64,000 nucleotides of DNA from positions 1 to 64,000 of the forward strand of contig CAKQMH010000008.1 in assembly GCA_934254915.1 (NCBI GenBank), read 5' to 3'. Position numbers and translations under genes: made by a program. Under the pieces are notes generated by a model, which was given only the letters and a program-made list of their open reading frames with translations, ran no database searches and was not told where the DNA came from. Source of the DNA: an uncultured Alphaproteobacteria bacterium. Lineage in GTDB: Bacteria; Pseudomonadota; Alphaproteobacteria; RF32; CAG-239. This document shows, piece after piece, positions 1 through 7,951 of this stretch (positions are counted from its first letter, which is position 1; each line of letters opens with the position of its first letter).

Positions 1-2
1 TA

Positions 3-1292
3 GTCGGCACTGAATATTTCACCGGCTACACCGGCAACGAAAAATTCTCCAAAATTAATTTCACAGGAAATAATGAGCATGCGGTTTACACAACCCAAAC
101 TAACATTATTTCTGATCTGGAATTAAACTTTGATTGCACCAGTACAACCAGAGGCAATTTGATATCCAAAGACGGAAATGCCAAACTTAACATTAGTAAC
201 CTTGATTTGAATCTTTCGTCCTTAGATGCTACTTCAGGAAATCTGCAAGGAGCAATACGTGCAGAGAATGGTGAGCTAGCAATAGATGGCACAATCAATG
301 TTAACGGAACAGGTGCGTTCGGGGGAGGGCTGACAACTTTTGAGTGCCACACAACCATAAAGAATGGTGCGATTGTTAACATAAAAAGCACATCATCACG
401 ATATGAAAACAATAGTTTTATGATTTACCGTAATTCTGTGGTTGATTTATATGGTACGATTAACTGCAATGGACGCACTTACTTTGGTTATACAGAGTAT
501 GACAATAATACCCTAAATATTTATAACGGGGCAACCCTTAATACTACCGGAAATTTTACAATATACACATCACGTACCGAAGAAACCCGTAATAAGATAA
601 ATTTTGAAGCCGGCAGTCGGTTAAACATTAATGATAAATATGGTCTAGTGTCCACTATCAGCACCGGTACGACTATCTTAGGTAATACGACATATGCAAT
701 CGACATTACCTCTAAAAATTTGACGGCAACATCCGGCTTGGTTAAGACCTCAAACACAACCGACTGGAATAACTTCCCGCCCAATAATGTAAAGAAAAAT
801 AATGACACCAATAAAGCGGCTAAAAGTTATAAGAAACTGATTAATCAGTATGACGAATTAATGAATGACGCGTCATATAAAGGAATAAATTTATTAAAAG
901 GTAATGATTTGTCGGTAATGTTTAATGAAGACCGTAGCAGTTCACTTACCGTCGACGGAGCGGATATGTCTAGCTCAGCACTTGGCTTAACTACTTTCGA
1001 GTGGCAGACCCAAGGCGACATTGCCCAATCCTTATCCGAAATCGCCAATGCTTTATCGTCAATTAGGAGTTTTACTACTGAATTAGGCAATAATTATAGT
1101 ATTTTAACTACCCGTCAGAATTTTACTGACAGTTTAATTAATGTTTTGACTGAAGGTGCGGATAATTTAACTTTGGCGGATATGAACTCCGAAAGCGCCA
1201 CCATGCTCGCCCTCCAAACCCGCCAGCAACTGGCGGTTAACGCTCTGTCTTTAGCATCTGAGGCAACGCGGGAGATACTCAAACTCTTTTAA
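3..1292 (+). CDS. Flagellin with beta-solenoid-like insert, 5' end outside window
   Basis: The reading frame is open from the window edge, so the N-terminus is missing. About residues 1-250 of the visible part are Asn/Thr/Gly-rich with irregular repeats of about 20-25 residues of the type NxLxIxNGAxLxxxG, as in beta-helical adhesin or autotransporter passengers. From about codon 270 the sequence becomes typical flagellin: a Y-x-GINLL-x-G segment, then the D1/D0 C-terminal helix with INVLTEGADNLTLADMN, LALQTRQQLAVNALSLAS and a terminal Leu-Phe. That C-terminus matches alphaproteobacterial (Azospirillum/Rhodospirillum-type) flagellins and would pack into the filament core, leaving the insert surface exposed. 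TTG at 159 is only an internal codon and not a start. The flagellin identity of the C-terminus is firm; the fold of the insert is inferred from composition. Confidence 0.85.
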   Translation, partial: VGTEYFTGYTGNEKFSKINFTGNNEHAVYTTQTNIISDLELNFDCTSTTRGNLISKDGNAKLNISNLDLNLSSLDATSGNLQGAIRAENGELAIDGTINVNGTGAFGGGLTTFECHTTIKNGAIVNIKSTSSRYENNSFMIYRNSVVDLYGTINCNGRTYFGYTEYDNNTLNIYNGATLNTTGNFTIYTSRTEETRNKINFEAGSRLNINDKYGLVSTISTGTTILGNTTYAIDITSKNLTATSGLVKTSNTTDWNNFPPNNVKKNNDTNKAAKSYKKLINQYDELMNDASYKGINLLKGNDLSVMFNEDRSSSLTVDGADMSSSALGLTTFEWQTQGDIAQSLSEIANALSSIRSFTTELGNNYSILTTRQNFTDSLINVLTEGADNLTLADMNSESATMLALQTRQQLAVNALSLASEATREILKLF

Positions 1293-1334
1293 GTGCCGTT
1301 ATACGAGCTTCCGGGGAAGTTCGTATAACGGCAC
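1293..1334 (+). terminator. Long hairpin directly after flagellin stop
   Basis: Two 20-base arms (1293-1312 and 1315-1334) are complementary with a single G-U wobble, starting at the first base after the TAA stop. No T-run follows, so it may act as a 3' stability hairpin or as a weak or factor-assisted terminator for the flagellin mRNA. Confidence 0.6.
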
Positions 1335-1470
1335 ATCTAAAGCGATTTTACGGGGATAACGCCATCCTCATTTACGTTTTATGTAAACTCCGGTGTCGTC
1401 ACCCCTGGAAATCACTTTATCTGCGCCATTCTCCGAACTTCTGTGTTGAATGTGTTGAAAGGCATTTTTA

Positions 1471-1590
1471 AATGTCACCTTTCGACTACGCTCAGGGTGA
1501 CAATATTAGTGCCGTCACTAACGGACGGCACATTTTAATATAGCCGAGATTTCTCCATTCCGCTGCGCTCCAGTCGAAATGACATTTTAA
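1471..1590. repeat. Intergenic palindromic repeat cluster
   Basis: Within the gene-free stretch 1335-1696 there are three dyads. One is TGTCACC/GGTGACA at 1473-1502. One is an 8-bp stem GTGCCGTC/GACGGCAC at 1509-1531, which shares its arm with the hairpin at 1293. The third is an inverted pair of a TTTCGACT unit (1480-1487 versus 1572-1579), each copy flanked by TGTCA and TTTTAA-like ends. The TTCGACTACGCTCAGGGTGACA style resembles dispersed intergenic repeats found in many host-associated bacteria. The rest of 1335-1696 shows only a TATAAT at 1660-1665, a possible -10 for the next gene with a poor -35. Confidence 0.5.
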
Positions 1591-1696
1591 AAACAACAAT
1601 AAAATATATTTTGTCAAAAATGGACAAATATGATTTACTAATAATTAAATTTATGTTATTATAATTTTAAGATGAATTGTTGGTAAGGAGAAGGCT

Positions 1697-2839
1697 ATGT
1701 CAATAAGAGATGTGGAAAATACGTTAAGTGAGGCAAGAAAGAAAAATAGCCGTTCTATGATGCGGGATTATGTCATGGGTGGAGGAGCAACAGCAGAGCC
1801 TTGCTCGTATGAAGATATGTCGTATATCTTGCAAAAACTTAACGAAATGTCTTGCCCGAAGGAGTGGAAACAAGACATCGTTTTTGCGGCGATTAATCGC
1901 GGTGATGTCAAAGAGGGAACTCCGGAGAGCAAATTTTTATATGGCTGTGTGCGCGATAATATTGATAAATTTGATGAATTTTGGCAGCCAGATGACTCGC
2001 GTAAAGTAGTGGGACAAAATGTCGGGGTGGCAATTGATGATATCCAAAGCGGCAAAATTAAACCTGATTCTAAATTTTATGGAGAAACAATCACCGCCTT
2101 GGCCGCTAATCGGGATAAAGACGAGCGCTTAAAGAGTAATGGTGCGCGCGATTGGCTTTATAATCAGGCTCTTACCTTGGGACGAATTGACGCGGTAGAA
2201 AACCTGATTGAAGATGCATACGCCGGCGAAAAACCGGATGAAGCTTTTGTTGATAAAGTGTTGCGAGATTGCTATGCCAAATTTGCCGCCGATGATTGCA
2301 CCGGTATTTATCAGACAGTGGCGAAAAAGAGCAAAAATTCCGAAGTGTTACGCCATGTCAGTGCGTGTATGACGACGCTTAAAAGTAAAAATAACATTTA
2401 TCATTTAGCAGATACGTTGTCTCAAAATCCGTATATACCGGAAAATGTCCAGAAAAACTGTGTCAAATTTGATTTGACGCTACCTGATTTTCTGCAAGGA
2501 TCATTGACGAGCAAGGTTGCTGAACATACAAAAAATCCGGAAATGTTGGATTTATGCCTGGGAAATATTGATAAGATAGTGGATAAAAATGCCGATATGT
2601 TTAGGTATATGCACAATCATTCGTATATGAGCAACTGTTGGGATATTATGAATAATGTTTTGAAAAATCCTAACAAAACGGAACAAAATGTTGCCAGTGT
2701 GAGTGCGATTGCAAACAGCGGAAAAGTTAAACGAGAAATTGATGCCAGCTGCGAAGTTTTGGATAAACTGATAGCCATGAAAAAAGAAAAGTCAACAACG
2801 GCCGCATTGCAATTTTCGCAAGGAAATACCGGCAGATAA
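1697..2839 (+). CDS. Hypothetical alpha-helical protein (380 aa)
   Basis: I do not recognise this gene. The start ATG has a strong ribosome binding site (AAGGAGAAGG) and the gene is monocistronic between a hairpin-rich spacer and a bidirectional terminator. The protein has no signal peptide or membrane segment, is charged, and looks all-helical, with repeated units of about 35-40 residues (for example around residues 60-110, 155-200 and 215-300) reminiscent of HEAT/TPR-like solenoids. Scattered single cysteines show no CxxC pattern. It could be a cytoplasmic scaffold or a secreted effector-like protein, but nothing in the sequence decides this. Confidence 0.75.
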   Translation: MSIRDVENTLSEARKKNSRSMMRDYVMGGGATAEPCSYEDMSYILQKLNEMSCPKEWKQDIVFAAINRGDVKEGTPESKFLYGCVRDNIDKFDEFWQPDDSRKVVGQNVGVAIDDIQSGKIKPDSKFYGETITALAANRDKDERLKSNGARDWLYNQALTLGRIDAVENLIEDAYAGEKPDEAFVDKVLRDCYAKFAADDCTGIYQTVAKKSKNSEVLRHVSACMTTLKSKNNIYHLADTLSQNPYIPENVQKNCVKFDLTLPDFLQGSLTSKVAEHTKNPEMLDLCLGNIDKIVDKNADMFRYMHNHSYMSNCWDIMNNVLKNPNKTEQNVASVSAIANSGKVKREIDASCEVLDKLIAMKKEKSTTAALQFSQGNTGR

Positions 2840-2863
2840 TTTTCCCAATTTGGTAAGAAAAAA

Positions 2864-2889
2864 CAGCCTCATTTTGAGGCTGCTTTTTT
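2864..2889. terminator. Bidirectional terminator
   Basis: An 8-bp stem CAGCCTCA/TGAGGCTG with a 3-base loop has a T-run on the plus side (2884-2889) and an A-run before it (2857-2863). It can therefore serve both the plus-strand orphan gene and the convergent DUF192 gene. Confidence 0.8.
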
Positions 2890-2894
2890 GAGTG

Positions 2895-3593
2895 TTATAA
2901 GGTTGGTGCCGGGACAGGAAGTTTCGGCTGCGGGGCAGGAGCCGCAACCGGTGCTGTCGGTTTAACAGGGGCTGACGGTGTATCGGAAGCAGCCGGTGTT
3001 TCAATATTAACCGGCTTAGCCGCAACTGCCGCCGGGGCATCAGCCTTGGGTTTTATGTCCAGGGTCGGAATCGGTATATCAGCTTTGGGAGCAGCAGCCC
3101 GAGCTGTCGGAGCGTTTTGTTCCAAAGGTGCTTTGGTGTCTAAAATGCCGTTTAGGAGCATATGCGTAACTTTATCGCCGACTTTGATTTGGTTGCGGCG
3201 GACTTGGCCGGCATTAAGTTCAATAACGGCACGTACCGGATCACGCGAGATAATCAAATCTTCCGACATCGGTTGGGCATTTTCTTTAATCATGCTGACA
3301 GTGCCGTCCGGCGCAACAAAGATCATATCCAACGGAATTTTGGTGTTTTTCATCCACATGGCTGTGGGACGTACCGGATAGATATTAAAAATCATACCGC
3401 TGTTGAATGCTAAAGTGCTGCGGTGCATGAGGCCTTGTTGCAAATCATCTGGCGTATTGGCAACTTCAACCGCAAAACGGGCGTCACCGTTGCTGGTTTT
3501 GATAAGCAGCGGGGTAGTAGGTTTGGGTTCAGGTTCTTTGGTGCAGCTGATTACCAGCAACAAGAGCAAAAATAATTTAACCAATTTACACAT
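2895..3593 (-). CDS. DUF192 lipoprotein with Pro/Ala-rich tail
   Basis: The start is placed at the ATG at 3593, preceded by AAGGAG and followed by a short lipoprotein signal (MCKLVKLFLLLLLVISC, lipobox VISC). An upstream in-frame extension is not supported. Residues about 30-140 form a DUF192 domain with recognisable GLMHR, MWMKNT-x-IPLDMIF and V-x-ELNAGQ segments. From about residue 150 to the C-terminus it is a low-complexity Pro/Ala/Lys tail, absent from ordinary DUF192 proteins, which could span periplasm or contact peptidoglycan. The first bases overlap the end of the upstream Panacea-domain gene, so translation is probably coupled. The biochemical role of DUF192 is not established. Confidence 0.85.
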   Translation of the reverse strand: MCKLVKLFLLLLLVISCTKEPEPKPTTPLLIKTSNGDARFAVEVANTPDDLQQGLMHRSTLAFNSGMIFNIYPVRPTAMWMKNTKIPLDMIFVAPDGTVSMIKENAQPMSEDLIISRDPVRAVIELNAGQVRRNQIKVGDKVTHMLLNGILDTKAPLEQNAPTARAAAPKADIPIPTLDIKPKADAPAAVAAKPVNIETPAASDTPSAPVKPTAPVAAPAPQPKLPVPAPTL

Positions 3594-4152
3594 TAGTATT
3601 CTCCTTAGTATTTTGGGAATTGAGTTTGCGCGGTTTCCAGCTGGAAACAACAACCGGACCGTGTTGTGAAATTAAAACTTTGGAAGGACTTCGGCCATCA
3701 GTCCGGTGTAAAGTCGATGATGTCAAATTTTCCTTAAACTGAGCTGACAATTCCGTCGGGTTAACCAAATTAGCCTGTCCGATCTGAAAATTATTGCCAT
3801 AAAGGGCAGAACTTTTGATAAAATCAGCTAAGTCGCGAATGCTCATTGGGGAATATTTTTGCCATATCAGTGACAGAAAATGATTAATGTCACGGCTAAA
3901 CTGAGGGGCTGTCATAAGAGGACGGCCAAAAGACAGCGCTTTTTTGACATTGGGTTCGGTAAAACCGGAGGCATCAACGACAAAAACCGCCGGCATAAGA
4001 TAGTTTTGCGCATTAAGCAAAGCATAATGAACCTGCGCTAAAAAAAGCAGATGCTGAAGTTTCTCATTCTCAAGATACCAACCGTCTTTTTCGGCTTGTT
4101 TGAAAAACCAATTGGCAACATCCAGAGCTGAACTTACTGCCGGTGCGGACAC
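3586..4152 (-). CDS. Panacea-domain (SocA/DUF4065-like) protein
   Basis: This is a 188-residue protein. Its N-terminal half (ALDVANWFFKQAEKDG, then NEKLQHLLFLAQVHYAL) matches the Panacea/SocA-type pattern in which a helix pair is followed by a conserved KLQxLLYFAQ-like motif. Panacea domains commonly neutralise toxins as antitoxins or adaptors, and SocA of Caulobacter delivers a toxin to ClpXP. No toxin-like gene is adjacent; the overlapping downstream partner is the DUF192 lipoprotein. The start codon is GTG at 4150-4152, chosen for its strong AAGGGGGG site just upstream. The family assignment is moderately sure, and an antitoxin role is only an inference. Confidence 0.65.
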   Translation of the reverse strand: MSAPAVSSALDVANWFFKQAEKDGWYLENEKLQHLLFLAQVHYALLNAQNYLMPAVFVVDASGFTEPNVKKALSFGRPLMTAPQFSRDINHFLSLIWQKYSPMSIRDLADFIKSSALYGNNFQIGQANLVNPTELSAQFKENLTSSTLHRTDGRSPSKVLISQHGPVVVSSWKPRKLNSQNTKENTNV

Positions 4153-4265
4153 GTTTTCCCCCCTTAAATCTTATATGTTGGAGTTTATTATAATCAATAT
4201 TAAAAAGATTACAAATGAATATTGGAAGATAATCAACCCTAAATTAATCTGCATAAAAAGTTTTT

Positions 4266-4295
4266 TTGTGCTTGTGTTATCGTAATAAATATAAT
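4266..4295 (+). promoter_or_regulatory. Promoter for OmpA-type lipoprotein
   Basis: TTGTGC, 18 bases, then a perfect TATAAT at 4290-4295 lie 45 bases before the ATG at 4340. Confidence 0.55.
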
Positions 4296-4339
4296 ATCAA
4301 TAACAAAGAATTATTAGCATTTTTGATAAGGACAAATCG

Positions 4340-5074
4340 ATGTTGTTGCTCAAAAGAATTAGTTTTATGAGTGTGTTATGTGCCGGGTGTTTGGCGCTAA
4401 ATGCTTGTGCCGGCGCTATTTTTCCGGATATTGATGACGACGAGGAGGAAGTTGTGGTCGGCGAGGGCGGACGCGTGGTTAAATCGTTGCCTGAAAAGGG
4501 AAGTTCACTGAAAGCAGATACGGAAAATGCGGCTTATGAAAATGATGCCAATGATGAAGAGGTTGAGGCGACCGAAACATCAGCAGCAGATGATGACGAT
4601 GAAGCTTTGGAAGAAGATAAAGCCGCTCCGGCAGAGACAACACCGGTTGTTCGCAATGAAAATGTTGCTCCGGCAGTCGTTCCGGCGGTCAACTGGTCTG
4701 AAAACGATGCGCCAAGCGTAAGTTATCGGTTGGATACATTTTACTTTAATAACGGCAGTGCCGTCTTAGACAGCAGCTATAATGCTCAAATTCGTAAGAT
4801 TGCACAAGAGGTTAAACAACGTAATGCATCGGTAACTGTTTACGGTTATGCTTCAAGCCGCACAAGAAATACTGATGCGGTTTCACACAAGTTGGCTAAC
4901 TTCAAAATTTCTTCCGAAAGAGCAGAGAATGTGGCAGCAGCATTGCGTCGGGCAGGAATTCCGGCAAATCGAATCAGTGTTGAAGCTTTATCTGATACAG
5001 TTCCGGCTTATCAGGAAGTTATGCCGGAAGGCGAACGCTTGAACAGACGTGCGGAAGTTTATATTTCCTACTAA
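4340..5074 (+). CDS. OmpA-family lipoprotein with acidic linker
   Basis: A lipoprotein signal peptide ends in the lipobox LNAC at about residue 22. Residues about 28-115 are an unusually acidic linker, rich in Asp/Glu runs and then Ala/Pro/Val. Residues about 130-244 form an OmpA C-terminal (peptidoglycan-binding) domain: FYFNNGSAVLD, then VTVYGYASSR, NFKISSERAENVAAALRRAGI, and a closing ERLNRRAEVYI. It should be anchored in the outer membrane and bind diaminopimelate of the peptidoglycan. It differs from Pal in its long acidic spacer and is not next to tol genes, so it is probably a Pal/OmpA-like tether and not Pal itself. Confidence 0.88.
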   Translation: MLLLKRISFMSVLCAGCLALNACAGAIFPDIDDDEEEVVVGEGGRVVKSLPEKGSSLKADTENAAYENDANDEEVEATETSAADDDDEALEEDKAAPAETTPVVRNENVAPAVVPAVNWSENDAPSVSYRLDTFYFNNGSAVLDSSYNAQIRKIAQEVKQRNASVTVYGYASSRTRNTDAVSHKLANFKISSERAENVAAALRRAGIPANRISVEALSDTVPAYQEVMPEGERLNRRAEVYISY

Positions 5075-5101
5075 TCCGGTGTCAGGAAATAAACAATTAC
5101 T

Positions 5102-5154
5102 AAAAGTGTGGTGACGGGCTGAAGAGCAAACGGATATCACACTTTTGTTTTTTA
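5102..5154 (+). terminator. Terminator after OmpA-type gene
   Basis: A 9-bp stem AAAAGTGTG/CACACTTTT (5102-5110 and 5138-5146) with a long loop is followed by GTTTTTT. Confidence 0.6.
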
Positions 5155-5173
5155 TAAGAGAATGTGGTAGTTA

Positions 5174-6946
5174 ATGGCAAACGATGTAAACCAATCATTG
5201 GGCGGTAATTTGTGGCATGTGGCGGAGGTCGACGAACGCGCGGCTGAGTTGATTGCGCAGAAATATAATTTACCGTATCTGGTTGCGCGAATTTTGGCTT
5301 TGCGGCAGATTAACATTAATGATGTGCCATTATTTATGTCGCCGAAAATTCAAAGTTTGATGCCGAATCCGTTTGTGCTGAAGGATATGGCTAAAGCAGC
5401 GGAAAGAATCGCTTCAGCCGTTATTAAAAAGCAAAAAATTGCGATTATCGGTGATTATGATGTCGACGGCGCAACTTCAACCTCGGTTTTGCGCTCATTT
5501 TTGAGTGAAGTTGGTGAAACGCCGATGGTTCATATTCCCGAACGTGATGAGGGCTATGGGCCAAGTATGCAGGCAGTCGATGATTTCAAGGCACAAGGGG
5601 CGGAGTTGCTGATTACGGTTGATTGCGGCACAACCGCTTTTGAGGTTTTGGAATATGCCACGGCACAGGGAATGGATGTGATTGTGCTTGATCACCACGA
5701 GGCGGAAGCTAAACTGCCGCAGATTTATGCTGTGGTTAATCCGAAGCGTCTGGATGATGAAAATCAGTATCCGTATTTGCGCTATATGGCGGCGGTCGGA
5801 GTTGTCTTTATGACCGTAGTGGCGGTTAATCGCGAGCTGCGCGAGAAAAAGTACTATAACGCGGAAAAACCAGAGTCGGATTTGATGAAATGGCTGGATT
5901 TGGTGGCTCTTGGCACGGTTTGTGATGTCGTGCCGCTGCAGGGGCTGAATCGGGCATATGTACGGCAGGGCTTGAAAATTATGGCGGCGCGAAAAAATAT
6001 CGGCTTAACGGCTTTGCTTGATAAATCAGGACTGAATGAAGCGCCGTCGGCCTTTCATCTGGGATATGTATTAGGGCCGCGAATCAACGCCTGCGGCCGC
6101 GTCGGAGAGGCACAATTGGGTTATAAACTGCTATGCGCGCAAAACCAGTTTGAAGCTGATTCATTAGCAGAAAAACTTAATGAGTTTAATGTCCAACGCA
6201 AAGATATTGAAGCTTATGTTATGTTGGCGGCGATAGAAATTTTGGAAAGCACGCCGCAAAAATACCCCATAGCATTTGTTTATGGCAAAGATTGGCATCA
6301 GGGTGTTATCGGAATTGTCGCCGGAAAGTTAAAAGAGCGTTATAATGTTCCGTCATTTGTGATGTCAATTGAGAACGACGAGGTTAAAGGCTCAGCGCGT
6401 TCTATCCCGCAGATTGATTTAGGGGCTTTGGTTATGGCGGCTAAAGAAAAAGGCATTATAACCAAAGGCGGCGGTCACACCATGGCGGCAGGTTTTTCAC
6501 TGAACGAAGATAAACTGGAAGAATTTCGGGATTTTGTGGGCGAATATGTGGTTAACAGAATCGGAGATGAAGCAATTACTCCGATAGTGGAAATTGATGC
6601 CGTGTTGGATGCAAAAGGGGCAACCGTTGAATTGGCGGATTGTTTGTCGCAGTTAGAACCGTTTGGAGCAGGTAATGCCGAACCGGTTTTAATGCTTAAA
6701 AATGTGCATATTAATAAGGCATCATTAGTCGGAGTAGGGCATGTACGGTGCTTTTTGTCATCGGACAAAGGCGGAAGTTTGAAAGCTATGGCCTTCAGAT
6801 GCGCCGATAATGAAATCGGGCAGGCTCTCTTGAAATCCAAAGGCGAAGTGTTTGATGCGGTAGGTGTTCTGCATAAAGACAATTGGATGGGGCGTAATGA
6901 TGTGCAATTTATTATTAATGATTTACGTAAAGCAACAGATGATTAA
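5174..6946 (+). CDS. recJ: Single-stranded-DNA-specific exonuclease RecJ
   Basis: RecJ degrades single-stranded DNA 5' to 3' in recombination and mismatch repair. The 590-residue protein has the family's usual length and motifs: GDYDVDGAT at about residue 93, the TVDCGTT strand, the signature LDHHEA at about 172, the DHHA1-domain GRINACGR-type segment (LGPRINACGR) near 297, and GGGHTMAAG near 435. The start gives an N-terminus (LWHVAEVDERAAELIA) in register with other RecJ proteins, although its ribosome binding site is weak. The downstream DUF502 gene follows after 11 bases, so the two are probably co-transcribed. Confidence 0.97.
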   Translation: MANDVNQSLGGNLWHVAEVDERAAELIAQKYNLPYLVARILALRQININDVPLFMSPKIQSLMPNPFVLKDMAKAAERIASAVIKKQKIAIIGDYDVDGATSTSVLRSFLSEVGETPMVHIPERDEGYGPSMQAVDDFKAQGAELLITVDCGTTAFEVLEYATAQGMDVIVLDHHEAEAKLPQIYAVVNPKRLDDENQYPYLRYMAAVGVVFMTVVAVNRELREKKYYNAEKPESDLMKWLDLVALGTVCDVVPLQGLNRAYVRQGLKIMAARKNIGLTALLDKSGLNEAPSAFHLGYVLGPRINACGRVGEAQLGYKLLCAQNQFEADSLAEKLNEFNVQRKDIEAYVMLAAIEILESTPQKYPIAFVYGKDWHQGVIGIVAGKLKERYNVPSFVMSIENDEVKGSARSIPQIDLGALVMAAKEKGIITKGGGHTMAAGFSLNEDKLEEFRDFVGEYVVNRIGDEAITPIVEIDAVLDAKGATVELADCLSQLEPFGAGNAEPVLMLKNVHINKASLVGVGHVRCFLSSDKGGSLKAMAFRCADNEIGQALLKSKGEVFDAVGVLHKDNWMGRNDVQFIINDLRKATDD

Positions 6947-6957
6947 AAGGTAAAACA

Positions 6958-7656
6958 ATGGCAGACAGAAAAGTTAGACAACGGGCTAAAAATATCAAAA
7001 AAATTCGGTTGGAAAGAGAACGCGCCGTATTTATGAAAGTTGGAGCTAAACTTCGGGCTTATTTATTTACCGGTATTTTGGTGACAGCACCGGTGGCAAT
7101 AACTTTTTATATGGCATATAAATTTATTCTGTGGGTTGACCGTTTCGTTGATAAATTGATACCACCGCAATATTTGCTGGATAATTATCTGCCGGTTACA
7201 ATTCCGGGATTGGGATTAGTTGTCTTGTTGGTGGCGTTGACGTTAGTCGGTATGTTTGCCACCGGATTTTTGGGACGCTTTTTCCTGCGCTTGGGAGAAT
7301 GGATTGTATTTAAAGTCCCATTGGTCTCAAGTGTATATTCCGTTTTAAAACAAATATTTGAAACTTTTTTCTCAAGTAAAACGCAAGCTTTTAGTAAAGT
7401 AGTTATGTTGGAATATCCGCGCAAAGGAATCTGGATTTTGGGCTTTGTAAGTTCGGAACTGAAAGGCGAAATAAGAAGATGTTTTAACGAAGAAATGCTG
7501 AATGTTTTTATTCCCACCACGCCAAACCCGACTTCCGGTTTCCTAATCTTTGTGCCGAAAAAAGATACGATTGAGCTGGATATGAAGGTCGAAGAGGGCA
7601 TAAAGTTTGTGATTTCAGGTGGTTTGGTCGAGCCTGAACAAATGAAGAAAAAATAA
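6958..7656 (+). CDS. DUF502 inner-membrane protein
   Basis: A charged N-terminus of about 25 residues is followed by two strong membrane segments (about 38-60 and 82-106) and then a conserved cytosolic or periplasmic domain with FKVPLVSSVYSVLKQ, VVMLEYPRKGIWILGF and PTTPNPTSGFL. That combination is diagnostic for the DUF502 family, whose function is unknown. It lies 11 bases after recJ and before a tRNA gene, so it probably ends the recJ transcript. Confidence 0.9.
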   Translation: MADRKVRQRAKNIKKIRLERERAVFMKVGAKLRAYLFTGILVTAPVAITFYMAYKFILWVDRFVDKLIPPQYLLDNYLPVTIPGLGLVVLLVALTLVGMFATGFLGRFFLRLGEWIVFKVPLVSSVYSVLKQIFETFFSSKTQAFSKVVMLEYPRKGIWILGFVSSELKGEIRRCFNEEMLNVFIPTTPNPTSGFLIFVPKKDTIELDMKVEEGIKFVISGGLVEPEQMKKK

Positions 7657-7754
7657 GTCAGGCGAAATAAGTAAAAAAATTTCCCCAATTGCAAAAAATA
7701 CTTGATTTATTTTTATTTGTGCTTTATTTCTATGCACAGCTTTATTGGCAATAT

Positions 7755-7841
7755 GCGGCCATGGCGGAATTGGTAGACGCGCAACCTTGAGGTGGTTGTG
7801 GGAGATTTCCCGTGAAGGTTCAAGTCCTTTTGGCCGCACCA
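7755..7841 (+). tRNA. tRNA-Leu (GAG)
   Basis: This is a class II tRNA of 87 bases including an encoded CCA. The acceptor arms are GCGGCCA/TGGCCGC, the anticodon stem CAACC/GGTTG encloses TTGAGGT giving anticodon GAG, there is a long variable arm, and the T-loop is TTCAAGT. A possible promoter TTGATT-N17-TATTTC lies at 7702-7730. Confidence 0.95.
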
Positions 7842-7951
7842 TAGTTTGTTTCAATAAAGCTTTTTGTTTATTTGGAGATGCTTGGCAAAATTTAATATTC
7901 AGATACCGATTTTGATATCGGCTTCTCAATAGGACTTGAGGGAGGATTGTT

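Noticed and set aside
1471..1590. CRISPR-like array behind the flagellin gene
   Set aside because: Units are inverted and not directly repeated, spacing is irregular, and there are no cas genes.
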